NCBI GenBank assembly: GCA_900549655.1
Contig: UROZ01000095.1
Location: 1 to 7,421, forward strand
Direction of reading: 5' to 3'
DNA length: 7,421 bases
Source: an uncultured Collinsella sp.
GTDB taxonomy: Bacteria > Actinomycetota > Coriobacteriia > Coriobacteriales > Coriobacteriaceae
Position numbers and translations under genes: made by a program
Shown here: one piece after another, positions 1-6,810 of the stretch
How positions within the stretch are numbered: the stretch's first letter is position 1
Layout of the letters: every line of letters starts with the position of its first letter
Notes under the pieces: model-generated
Told to the model about the DNA's origin: nothing
What the model saw: only the letters and a program-made list of their open reading frames with translations
The model's database searches: none

Positions 1-4
1 GCAT
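1..4 (-). CDS. Start of a minus-strand gene cut by the window edge (possibly hisS)
   Basis: Only the ATG (bases 4-2) and the first base of codon two, a C, are inside the window, so the protein cannot be identified. The start is convincing because the minus strand carries a perfect AGGAGG at 18-13, eight bases before the ATG, and a possible extended -10 lies a little further upstream. Inference from known gene order: in many Gram-positive genomes rel and an MBL-fold hydrolase are followed by hisS and aspS, so histidyl-tRNA synthetase is a reasonable guess. No residue supports it. With its own promoter-like sequence and about 195 bases of spacer, the gene is probably transcribed at least partly independently of the recJ-rel-MBL operon. 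Confidence 0.5.
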
Positions 5-44
5 AAAAGAAACCTCCTGTAAGGTTGCTCCGATAACGCCTGAG

Positions 45-72
45 ATTTTACCACGGCGCACCCGAGCATAAA
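45..72 (-). promoter_or_regulatory. Candidate promoter for the left-edge gene
   Basis: Read on the minus strand, TGGTAAAAT (53-45) is an extended -10 element: TG, one base, then TAAAAT, five of six matches to TATAAT. Sixteen bases upstream is TTTATG (72-67), a weak -35 with three of six matches. Transcription would start near base 38, giving a short leader of about 34 bases before the ATG at base 4. The position just before a strong ribosome site supports the call. The weak -35 makes it tentative. Confidence 0.4.
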
Positions 73-94
73 CGTTCGTTTGTTCACGAATATC

Positions 95-116
95 GTCCAA
101 AAAGACTTTTTTTGAC
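95..116. repeat. Imperfect A/T dyad (terminator-like or operator-like)
   Basis: On the plus strand GTCCAAAAAG (95-104) faces a run of seven T followed by GAC (107-116). GTC pairs with GAC and the A-run pairs with the T-run, leaving one unpaired C and a three-base turn. It lies between the MBL stop and the promoter-like sequence of the edge gene. It could be a weak bidirectional terminator, a bent A-tract or a protein site. The sequence alone does not decide. Confidence 0.3.
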
Positions 117-199
117 CGTTTGCCCTACGGAATCGACCCGTTGGGGAAAAATAGCTTGACGTTTGGACGCTTCTCGTGCTTTAGAAGCTGACTATAAAG

Positions 200-883
200 C
201 TACACCTGCATGAAAGGGTTCTGCATGAGCTCGCGTGCCATGGTGGTCGAATCGCCATGGCCGGTTAGGCAAACAGTATCGGGCGGGAGAAGCCGGGCGA
301 GCTTGGAGAGCGAGCGCAGAATCGCCGCCTCGTCGCCACCGGCAAGATCGGTGCGGCCGTGGCTACCCGGGAACAGGGTGTCGCCAACAAAGGCGATGCA
401 TCCCTGCTCGGTGGCAGCAAACAAGACGATCCCGCCCGGCGTATGCCCTGGCGTCTCGATCACCTGCAGGCAGATATCGCCCACCTCGAGAGCATCGCCC
501 TCGGCGAGTAGGCGCGTCGGCTCCCCGGGGTCGGGCGTCTCAATGCCCCACATAGCTCGCTGTTCCTCGATGTTCGCATGCGGCACCGCCACATCCTTAG
601 CACACAGCTCATACTGGCAGCCCTCGCCAACGGCGGTTCGTACGCCGGCAACACCACCAACATGATCGGCATGGCCATGAGTGCAAACGGCGCCAAGCAT
701 GCGTACGCCGGGATGCTCGGCTCGAATATGCTCCACCAAGCGCTCGCCTTCCCATGCGGGGTCGATAATCACGCACTCATTGTCCGAAATAACAGCATAG
801 CTATTGGTCTGAATGGGACCGTTTACGAGCGTCTCGATCTCGACCGATCCCTTGGGAATTACATCCAAGGACACAGCACTCAT
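200..883 (-). CDS. MBL-fold metallo-hydrolase, glyoxalase II-like (YcbL/GloB type)
   Basis: A 227-residue cytosolic metallo-beta-lactamase-fold hydrolase. The metal-binding residues are all visible: THGHADH at 68-74 (the HxHxDH motif), H147 in ETPGHTPGG, D168 in FVGDTLF and H209 in TGHGDST. The GRTDLAGGD segment at 176-184 is typical of small glyoxalase II-like proteins of the YcbL type, which have the catalytic domain but not the C-terminal substrate-binding domain of classical glyoxalase II. The length fits that group. The usual assignment is thioester hydrolysis, such as S-lactoylglutathione-like substrates, but these proteins are often annotated too specifically and the substrate here is unknown. 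The ATG has a purine-rich site (GAGGAGAGGG) a few bases upstream. It is the third gene of the probable recJ-rel-MBL operon, 84 bases after rel, and follows a strong hairpin. Confidence 0.9.
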   Translation of the reverse strand: MSAVSLDVIPKGSVEIETLVNGPIQTNSYAVISDNECVIIDPAWEGERLVEHIRAEHPGVRMLGAVCTHGHADHVGGVAGVRTAVGEGCQYELCAKDVAVPHANIEEQRAMWGIETPDPGEPTRLLAEGDALEVGDICLQVIETPGHTPGGIVLFAATEQGCIAFVGDTLFPGSHGRTDLAGGDEAAILRSLSKLARLLPPDTVCLTGHGDSTTMARELMQNPFMQV

Positions 884-903
884 GTCCCTCTCCTCTCTAT
901 AGA

Positions 904-931
904 ACTCGAGGCATCAAACGATGCCTCGAGT
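904..931 (-). terminator. Perfect 11-bp hairpin between rel and the MBL gene (possible attenuator)
   Basis: The arms ACTCGAGGCAT (904-914) and ATGCCTCGAGT (921-931) are exactly complementary around a six-base loop. It begins 36 bases after the rel stop and ends about 20 bases before the MBL start, just before that gene's ribosome site. On the minus strand it is followed by TTCTAT, a poor U-run. It may therefore be a weak or partial terminator that lowers expression of the last gene, an mRNA 3'-end stabiliser for rel, or an RNase processing point. The pairing is certain and the role is not. Confidence 0.5.
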
Positions 932-967
932 GTAGCGAATATCGATAATGTGGCACGTTCGTCGCGA

Positions 968-3328
968 CTAAACGCGGCGCTTAAGCTGGGCTCCACCCTC
1001 GCCGGGCATCAGGCGGCGCGCGTCGTAGACCGAGTCAACGCTGCTGATAGAAGCCAGCAGCGGATCCAGGCCACTCGCATCCGAGATCTCGACCATAAAG
1101 CGTAGGGTTGCAATACCCTCGCGGTTGGTCGACGTGGCGGCCGAAAGGATATTGCCGCCCGCATCGCCAATGGCAATGGTGACATCCTTGAGCAGGCCCA
1201 TGCGGTCCAGGCACTCGACCACGATCTCGACCTGGAAGAGGGTGTCGGCAGCGCCGTCCCACTCCACTTCGATCATGCGCTCGGGATGCTCCATAAGACC
1301 CTTGACGTTGGGACAGTTGGCGCGATGCACCGAAACGCCACGACCGCGCGTGATGAAGCCGACGATGTCGTCGCCCGTCACGGGGTTGCAGCAATGAGCC
1401 AGACGGACCAGTAGGCCGCTGTTGCTCTCGCCCTTGACGATAATGCCGTTACTGGCGCTCTTGCCGCGCTTCTGCGGCTTGCGGTTGGAGCCGCGAGCAG
1501 GCTGCTTCACGACCTCGGCGATAGCCTCGGCCTTGGTGAGCTGTTCCACGGGCTTGGGGTCCAAGATTTGCTCGACCTTATTGCCCACAGCGCGCGGGGC
1601 AACCTTGCCGGCGCCGACGGCGGCAAACAGGTCCTCGAGCTGCTTGAAGTTAAACTGCTCCGCCACGGCGTTGAGCGCACGCGTCGAACGCGGCGTAGAA
1701 ATGCCATAGCCACGCTTACGCAGGTCCTTGGCCAGCATATCGCGACCAGCAGCAGCGTCATCGTCTTTGGTCGCGGCGGCAAAATAGCGGCGGATCTTTG
1801 ACTTGGCGGAAGGTGTCTTAACGATCTTGAGCCAATCACGCGACGGCTTGGAACTCTTGTTAGTCAGAATCTCGACACGGTCACCCGTCTTAATCTCGTG
1901 CGTGAGCGGAGCCACCGCACCGTTGATTTTGGCGCCGACGCAATGGTTTCCCACCTCGGTGTGAACGGCGTAGGCAAAGTCGAGCGGCGTGGAGCCGGCA
2001 CGAAGCGCCATGACCTCGCCCTTGGGCGTAAAGACAAAAATCTCCTGGTCAAACAGGTCAACCTTCAGCGAGTGCAGGTATTCCTTGGCGTCGGTAATCT
2101 CATCAGACGCAGCCCAATCGAGTGAATGCTTGAGCCAGTTAATCTGATCGTCCAGACGCTGCGCGTCGTTGGTCTTGGAGGCAGACGATCCGCCCGACTT
2201 CTTATATAGCCAGTGGGCGGCAATGCCGTACTCGGCCTGCTCATGCATCTCGTAGGTTCGAATCTGAATCTCGAGCGGACGAGCCGTAGGGCCGATGACC
2301 GTCGTGTGGAGCGACTGGTAGTTATTGACCTTAGGCATGGCGATATAGTCTTTAAAGCGACCAGGCATGGGGTGCCACAGCGTATGCACCGCACCGAGCG
2401 TGGAGTAGCAATCGCGCACCGAATGGGTAATTACGCGCAGCGCCACCAGGTCGTAGATCTCGGAGAACTCCTTGCCCTTGCGCTTCATCTTTTGGTAGAT
2501 GGACCAATAGTGCTTGGAACGGCCGTTGATCTGGAAACCCTCCAGGCCAATGCGGTTGAGCTCATCGGTGAGCGTCTTGATGGTCTCGGCCAGATAGCGC
2601 TCGCGAACCTCGCGCGACTCAGCCACCATGCGCGCGATGCGCTGGTAGGCGTCGGGCTCCAGGTAGAAGAAGGACAGGTCCTCGAGCTCCCACTTAATAG
2701 AGCTCATGCCCAGGCGGTCAGCCAGGGGCGCATACACGTCCATGGTCTCGCGAGCCTTAAACAGGCGGCGGTCCTCACGCAGGGCTGCAAGGGTGCGCAT
2801 GTTGTGCAGACGGTCGGCAAGCTTAACGATAATGACGCGGATGTCCTTAGACATGGCGAGGAACATCTTGCGCAGCGTAAGGGCCTGCTTCTCGTCCATG
2901 CTGTCGACTTCGATGTTGGTGAGCTTGGTCACGCCATCGACGAGCTCGGCCACCGTATCGCCAAACAGGCCGGAAACATCGGCAAGCGAGGTCTCGGTAT
3001 CCTCAACGGTATCGTGCAGCAGCGCGGCGCACACCACATCGCAGTCCATTTTGAGATCGGCCAAAATGATGGCAACCTCGACGGGATGGTTAATGTACAT
3101 CTCGCCCGAACGGCGCTTTTGGTTGCAGTGCTTCTCGGCGGCAAAGCAGTAGGCCTGCTCCACTTTAGAGAAGTCCTCCTCATTCATATATTTGAGGCAC
3201 AGGCGCTCCAGCTTGTCGTAGCTGTCCGCCATAATCTCGGGCGGCAGCTCATCGGCATGCTTATAGTGCTCCATCTCCGAAAAAGGCTGGAGGGTGGAAT
3301 CATGGGCGGTACGGGCTGCGGCATCCAT
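968..3328 (-). CDS. rel: Bifunctional (p)ppGpp synthetase/hydrolase, long Rel (RSH family)
   Basis: A full-length 786-residue Rel enzyme that makes and degrades the alarmones ppGpp and pppGpp for the stringent response, acting on ribosomes and in the cytosol. The HD hydrolase domain looks active: H81, H105-D106, E109-D110, D172 and N176 in the conserved blocks YINHPVE, LLHDTVEDT and KLADRLHNM. The synthetase domain (about 260-375) has GRSKHYWSIYQKM, D293 in YDLVALR, NYQSLHTTV and the catalytic E353 in LEIQIRT. RFKD at 324-327 is the RxKD motif of bifunctional Rel/SpoT enzymes, not the ExDD of synthetase-only RelA. The C-terminal part has a TGS domain (about 429-490), a Cys/His zinc-finger module with HCC at 645-647, H668 and C672, and an ACT domain from about 698. 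The ATG has AAGGGGA upstream and lies 15 bases after the recJ stop, so co-transcription is very likely. Confidence 0.97.
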   Translation of the reverse strand: MDAAARTAHDSTLQPFSEMEHYKHADELPPEIMADSYDKLERLCLKYMNEEDFSKVEQAYCFAAEKHCNQKRRSGEMYINHPVEVAIILADLKMDCDVVCAALLHDTVEDTETSLADVSGLFGDTVAELVDGVTKLTNIEVDSMDEKQALTLRKMFLAMSKDIRVIIVKLADRLHNMRTLAALREDRRLFKARETMDVYAPLADRLGMSSIKWELEDLSFFYLEPDAYQRIARMVAESREVRERYLAETIKTLTDELNRIGLEGFQINGRSKHYWSIYQKMKRKGKEFSEIYDLVALRVITHSVRDCYSTLGAVHTLWHPMPGRFKDYIAMPKVNNYQSLHTTVIGPTARPLEIQIRTYEMHEQAEYGIAAHWLYKKSGGSSASKTNDAQRLDDQINWLKHSLDWAASDEITDAKEYLHSLKVDLFDQEIFVFTPKGEVMALRAGSTPLDFAYAVHTEVGNHCVGAKINGAVAPLTHEIKTGDRVEILTNKSSKPSRDWLKIVKTPSAKSKIRRYFAAATKDDDAAAGRDMLAKDLRKRGYGISTPRSTRALNAVAEQFNFKQLEDLFAAVGAGKVAPRAVGNKVEQILDPKPVEQLTKAEAIAEVVKQPARGSNRKPQKRGKSASNGIIVKGESNSGLLVRLAHCCNPVTGDDIVGFITRGRGVSVHRANCPNVKGLMEHPERMIEVEWDGAADTLFQVEIVVECLDRMGLLKDVTIAIGDAGGNILSAATSTNREGIATLRFMVEISDASGLDPLLASISSVDSVYDARRLMPGEGGAQLKRRV

Positions 3329-3343
3329 CGAGGTCCCCTTCCC

Positions 3344-6300
3344 CTAGGCCCGCGGTACGATCGGGCGGTTAACTTTGGCTAGCATATCAGAAGCACACGA
3401 ATCGAGCGCCCAGCTCCGGAAAGCCGAGAACTCCATGCGCGAGCGCAAGCCCTCCAAATAGCGAATTGACCTGCTCAATTGCACGCGACCGGGGTTTTCG
3501 GCCATCGCGATGCGACGAGTGTCGTCAAACCCCGAAACTCGACAGAAACCAAGCTCTTCGAAGATTCCCAGACCGCTCGCCACCGAGCGCTCGTCAACCG
3601 GCGTGCGGGCATCGATGGCAAGACACATCTGCGCGATATCGATATCGCTCGCGCTAAACGAGTCGTCTCCGGTCTTGCCGCGGTTGGAGCGCCACATAGT
3701 CTGCAGCGCTCGATAGAGCGTTACGAGCTCGTCGCGCTCGGGCGCGTAGCAGTCGAGCAGGCGCTCGTTAATGCGGGCGTCACGCGACGAATAGAGCAGG
3801 TGGATCACGGCAGGTTGGCCGTCGCGACCGGCGCGTCCGCTCATCTGGTTGAACTCAATGCTGCCAAACGGCATGTGATAGAGCACGACATGGCGGATAT
3901 CGGGCAGGTTCACGCCCTCACCAAAGGCAGAGGTCGAAACGATGCAACTGAGGCTTCCGTCACGAAACGCTTCCTCCACGCGGCGACGATCGGAGCGCGC
4001 AAGCCCCGCGTTATAGAATGCGATGCGGGTCGCGCAATCGGGTACCCGCTTGCGCAGCGTCTTAGCAAGCGCCACGGACTGGTCGCGCGAGTTGACGTAG
4101 ATGACGGTCTTCTCCCCCGTAGCCACGATTGACACCAGGCGGTTCTCGCGGCTCGCAAGGTCCCGGTCATCCTCGAGCCGCAAGTTCTCGCGCACCGTCT
4201 CGTCGACCACTGTACGGGTAATCGGTAGCACGCGGGCGAGCTCGGCCACAACCGGAGCCGTTGCGGTGGCAGTCGCGGCCAGAACGACCGGGTCACCCAG
4301 GGCCTTGAGGATATCGGGCATGTCGAGATAGGCACTGCGGTCGCCGCCCTTGGCAAGACCGGCATGATGCGCCTCATCGATAACGACAAACCCGATACGC
4401 CCCGAGCGCGCAAAGCGATCACGGTGAATAGACAGGAACTCAGGCGTCGTGAGCACGATGCCGGTGCGGCCCGAAGCCAAGCCGGCAAACACGTCATCGC
4501 GCGCCGCCTCCACGGTCTCGCCGGTCAACACGCCCACGCCAATGCCGAGCGCAGCCATCGTCGACGAGAGGTGATAGGCCTGGTCGGCAACGAGCGCACG
4601 CAGCGGATAGACAAAGATGCTCGCACGCCCACGAAGGACCGCCTCGCGCGCGGCGTGCACATGGAAGATGAGCGACTTGCCACGCCCCGTCCCCATAACA
4701 GCCAAAACGCTCTGGTGGTCGGCGAGGGCGTCGAGTGCCTCGACCTGCGCGCGATGTGGCTGGTTCGAGCCGATAAAGCTATGGATAAGCGAGCGCGTGA
4801 GCTCGGTATAAGAAAGCTGGGCGAGCGTCTCGCGTTTACGCGACTCCAGACGCAGGCCAGAATCCGCCGGCTGCACGCCGCGGCGAAGCTCACATGCCGG
4901 ATCGTCGATATTGGGCGCCGCGGTATCGCGCACCAAGACATCTTTGATCATGAGCTTGGGCTTCACACGTCCCTGCCAATGCTCGGCCACTGCCTCGAAC
5001 ACCAGGTCGACGGCGCTATCGCAATTGATGAGCTTATCGATCTGCGGCACGCGGAACATAATGGCCGGCACACTCGCAGCGCCATCGGTCGCCACGAAGC
5101 GCATGTGCTCGCCGGTTTTGCCCACCACGGCGCGATCGCACATTGTCACGCCCTCGGCCGCCAACAGCGGCACCTTGTTGCCCTGGCCAAACGGCTCAAG
5201 ACGGGAGATTTGCTCGATGGTCTCGATATTTAGCTCGGAGAGGTCAACGGTGGCGGCAACCTCGTCGGTGTCCTCAAAGTCCTCGGCGGGAAGCTCGGAC
5301 AGCACGGCGGAAAGGCGACGGCGGAACTCGTCGAGCTTGGACGCCTCGATGGTCACGCCCACCGCACCCGCATGCCCGCCGCGACGAATCAGCAGATCCG
5401 AGCAGCGCTCGACAGCGTCGAACAGGTTGACCTTGCCCACCGAGCGACCCGAACCGCGAGCGATACCGTCTTCGATCGAGAACAGCAGCGCCGGCACGTG
5501 ATAACGGTTGGTCAGGCGGCTCGCTACGATACCCTTGACGCCCTCGTGCCAGCCCTCGCCACCCACGACGATTGCGCGACCGCCATCATAGGTCTCCTCG
5601 ACCTTTGCCATGGCATCGCGCGTGAGCTCCGCCTCGATCTCGCGACGCTGACGGTTAATCTCCTCGAGCTCGGCCGCCAGCGCGCTTGCTTCGATGGGAT
5701 TGCGGGCAAGCAGCAGGTCGAGCGCCAGCTTGGGATCGGCCATGCGGCCGGCGGCGTTCAAGCGGGGAATGAGCGAAAACGACAGGCCATCGGCCGTAAT
5801 ACTAGAGAGGTCGGCCTTGGCGAGCGCGGCCAGCGCGATATAGCCGGGGCGGGCGGTCACGCGCATCTTCTGGATGCCCTCGGCGACCAGCGCGCGGTTC
5901 TCGGGCGTCAGCGGCATCATGTCGGACACGGTACCCAGCGCCGCGACCTCGATCAGCGAACGCCAATACGACGGCTTGCCCAGACGCTCGCCCAGGACCT
6001 GCACCAGCTTGAGCGCCACACCGGCACCGGCAAGCTCGCGCGAGGGACCCTCGTCCTCGAGCTTTGGGTCGGTCAGGGGCACGCCCTGCGGCACCTGGTC
6101 GGACGGCTCGTGATGGTCCGTGACCACCAATTCGATCCCCAGGCTCTCCAGATAGGAAACCTCTTCCTTGGCGGCAATACCGTTATCGACGGTCACGATC
6201 AGCTGGGGGCGAGCGAGCTCGTTAACGCGGTCGAGCGCCGCGCGCGAAAGACCGTAGCCCTCGTCAAAGCGATGCGGAATAAACGGTGTGACATTGGCAC

Positions 6301-6631
6301 CAAACGTACGCAGCGCCTCGGTCAACAGGCAGGTCGACGTAATACCGTCAACGTCAAAATCGCCAAAGACCGCGATGCGCTCTTGGTTGCAAATAGCGCG
6401 CTCGACGCGGTCGGCAACGACCGACATGCCCGGGATAATGAGTGGGTCGGCCCAGTCGCGATCAAGCGAAGGCGTCAAAAACAGCTGACCTTCCTCGATG
6501 GATGCAATGCCGTGCGCAACCATAATGCGCGCCACCAGCCCGGGTATGCCCAGGCCAGCCGAAAGCTCCTTTTCGAGCTCGGGGTTTTGCTGAGCGACCG
6601 CCCAGCGATGCGTCGTCTTAAGCGATGACAT
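3344..6631 (-). CDS. recJ: RecJ exonuclease fused to a RecQ-like SF2 DNA helicase
   Basis: One unbroken frame encodes two proteins in series; numbering is from the upstream GTG at 6676. RecJ part, about 25-585: DHH motifs GDFDVDG (105-111), VDNG (163-166), TDHH (186-189) and ALGTVSD (246-252); DHHA1 motifs GWHEGVKG (375-382) and GGHAGAVG (433-440); then an OB-fold with LEPFGQGN (493-500). RecJ degrades single-stranded DNA 5' to 3' in recombination and mismatch repair. Helicase part, about 620-960: Q-like PHRAQVEAL, Walker A MGTGRGKS (661-668), DEAH (767-770), ATATAT, AFGEGVN (917-923) and QMSGRAGRDG (944-953), closest to RecQ. The last 150 residues show no RecQ four-cysteine zinc motif. Ordinary RecJ is about 570-800 residues. 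I prefer the ATG at 6631 (1095 residues, beginning MSSLKTTHRW) because family homology starts just after it and GGGGGTG lies seven bases upstream. The GTG at 6676 (1110 residues) has no well-spaced site. Confidence 0.92.
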   Translation of the reverse strand: MSSLKTTHRWAVAQQNPELEKELSAGLGIPGLVARIMVAHGIASIEEGQLFLTPSLDRDWADPLIIPGMSVVADRVERAICNQERIAVFGDFDVDGITSTCLLTEALRTFGANVTPFIPHRFDEGYGLSRAALDRVNELARPQLIVTVDNGIAAKEEVSYLESLGIELVVTDHHEPSDQVPQGVPLTDPKLEDEGPSRELAGAGVALKLVQVLGERLGKPSYWRSLIEVAALGTVSDMMPLTPENRALVAEGIQKMRVTARPGYIALAALAKADLSSITADGLSFSLIPRLNAAGRMADPKLALDLLLARNPIEASALAAELEEINRQRREIEAELTRDAMAKVEETYDGGRAIVVGGEGWHEGVKGIVASRLTNRYHVPALLFSIEDGIARGSGRSVGKVNLFDAVERCSDLLIRRGGHAGAVGVTIEASKLDEFRRRLSAVLSELPAEDFEDTDEVAATVDLSELNIETIEQISRLEPFGQGNKVPLLAAEGVTMCDRAVVGKTGEHMRFVATDGAASVPAIMFRVPQIDKLINCDSAVDLVFEAVAEHWQGRVKPKLMIKDVLVRDTAAPNIDDPACELRRGVQPADSGLRLESRKRETLAQLSYTELTRSLIHSFIGSNQPHRAQVEALDALADHQSVLAVMGTGRGKSLIFHVHAAREAVLRGRASIFVYPLRALVADQAYHLSSTMAALGIGVGVLTGETVEAARDDVFAGLASGRTGIVLTTPEFLSIHRDRFARSGRIGFVVIDEAHHAGLAKGGDRSAYLDMPDILKALGDPVVLAATATATAPVVAELARVLPITRTVVDETVRENLRLEDDRDLASRENRLVSIVATGEKTVIYVNSRDQSVALAKTLRKRVPDCATRIAFYNAGLARSDRRRVEEAFRDGSLSCIVSTSAFGEGVNLPDIRHVVLYHMPFGSIEFNQMSGRAGRDGQPAVIHLLYSSRDARINERLLDCYAPERDELVTLYRALQTMWRSNRGKTGDDSFSASDIDIAQMCLAIDARTPVDERSVASGLGIFEELGFCRVSGFDDTRRIAMAENPGRVQLSRSIRYLEGLRSRMEFSAFRSWALDSCASDMLAKVNRPIVPRA

Positions 6632-6683
6632 AGGCGCCCACCCCCGATAGGGGCAGGTCGCCGCGATACCTCTCACGGTTCAT
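6618..6683 (-). CDS. Possible 21-residue leader peptide overlapping the recJ start
   Basis: A short frame starts at ATG 6683-6681 and stops at TAA 6620-6618. It begins MNRERYRGDL and ends GAYVIA. It has its own ribosome site, AGAGGA (6698-6693), nine bases before the ATG, which is better placed than any site for the GTG at 6676. It overlaps the probable recJ ATG (6631-6629) in another frame and stops 11 bases past the first base of that codon. A ribosome translating it would pass through the small hairpin covering the recJ ribosome site, which fits translational coupling. It has no recognisable domain. It may be chance; only conservation or ribosome data would settle it. Confidence 0.35.
   Translation of the reverse strand: MNRERYRGDLPLSGVGAYVIA
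6638..6653 (-). promoter_or_regulatory. recJ ribosome-binding site inside a small hairpin
   Basis: On the minus strand CCCC (6653-6650), TATC (6649-6646) and GGGG (6645-6642) form a tight 4-bp stem with a four-base loop. The 3' arm is most of GGGGGTG, the site seven bases before the recJ ATG at 6631. Folding would hide the site, and translation of the overlapping leader frame would open it. The stem is short, so masking would be partial. Confidence 0.35.
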
Positions 6684-6703
6684 AGCGATGAGTCCTCTGT
6701 GTA

Positions 6704-6721
6704 TGCCCGCTTCGGCAGGCA
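6704..6721 (-). other. Hairpin in the recJ leader
   Basis: As minus-strand RNA, TGCCTGC pairs with GCGGGCA through six Watson-Crick pairs and one G-U pair around the loop CGAA. It lies between the predicted recJ transcription start and the leader-peptide ribosome site. There is no U-run after it, so it is not an intrinsic terminator. It could stabilise the 5' end of the operon mRNA. Confidence 0.35.
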
Positions 6722-6739
6722 GATCTGTTGAACGGATTT

Positions 6740-6745
6740 ATTATA
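6740..6745 (-). promoter_or_regulatory. Consensus -10 of the recJ-rel-MBL operon promoter
   Basis: The minus strand reads TATAAT exactly at 6745-6740, in an AT-rich island of otherwise GC-rich sequence. Transcription would start near 6733, about 50 bases before the leader frame and about 100 before the recJ ATG. No good -35 is seen: the hexamer at 17-bp spacing is CGATTT, and there is no extended TG. It may need an activator or be a modest promoter. It is the only strong promoter element before the operon. Confidence 0.5.
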
Positions 6746-6810
6746 CCGTGCAGCGCGGACGCAAATCGCCGCAGCACGCCGCGGTTTCGGTAAACGATGA
6801 CGGTAATACC

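Larger units (their letters stand above)
1..199. other. Intergenic stretch downstream of the MBL gene
   Basis: No gene other than the edge start at base 4 is seen here. It is more AT-rich than its surroundings. Visible structures are an imperfect A/T dyad at 95-116; a weak hairpin with arms 123-130 and 138-145, one T-T mismatch and a 7-base loop; and a 6-bp hairpin GCTTCT/AGAAGC at 169-174 and 183-188, just past the MBL stop. None is a clean intrinsic terminator for the minus-strand operon, because no stem is directly followed by a U-run in the right direction. There is no T-box signature. Confidence 0.5.

Noticed and set aside
28..66. T-box riboswitch in the leader of a possible hisS
   Set aside because: The minus strand has GGGTGCGCCGTGG, which only loosely resembles the T-box core. 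The conserved TGGNACCGCG is absent and the leader after the promoter-like site is too short.
67..90. LexA/SOS box near the left-edge promoter
   Set aside because: The minus strand has two GAAC copies as a direct repeat and a GTTT, but no GAAC-N4-GTTC dyad.
123..145. Intrinsic terminator for the operon
   Set aside because: The stem has a mismatch and the adjacent run of five T/A lies on the wrong side for minus-strand transcription.
156..198. Plus-strand promoter from TTGACG (156-161) to TATAAA (193-198)
   Set aside because: The spacer is 31 bases, far from 16-18, and it would point into the antisense strand of the MBL gene.
578..1105. Plus-strand frame of 175 codons crossing the MBL-rel gap
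   Set aside because: It overlaps two well-supported minus-strand genes and has no domain features.
2213..3382. Long plus-strand frame (389 codons) opposite rel
   Set aside because: It is antisense to the conserved HD and synthetase domains of Rel. The translation has no recognisable domain, and I see no convincing ribosome site.
5372..6628. Long plus-strand frame (418 codons) opposite recJ
   Set aside because: It lies wholly antisense to clear RecJ motifs, its translation is rich in R, H, Q and G with no family features, and such mirror frames are common opposite GC-rich genes.
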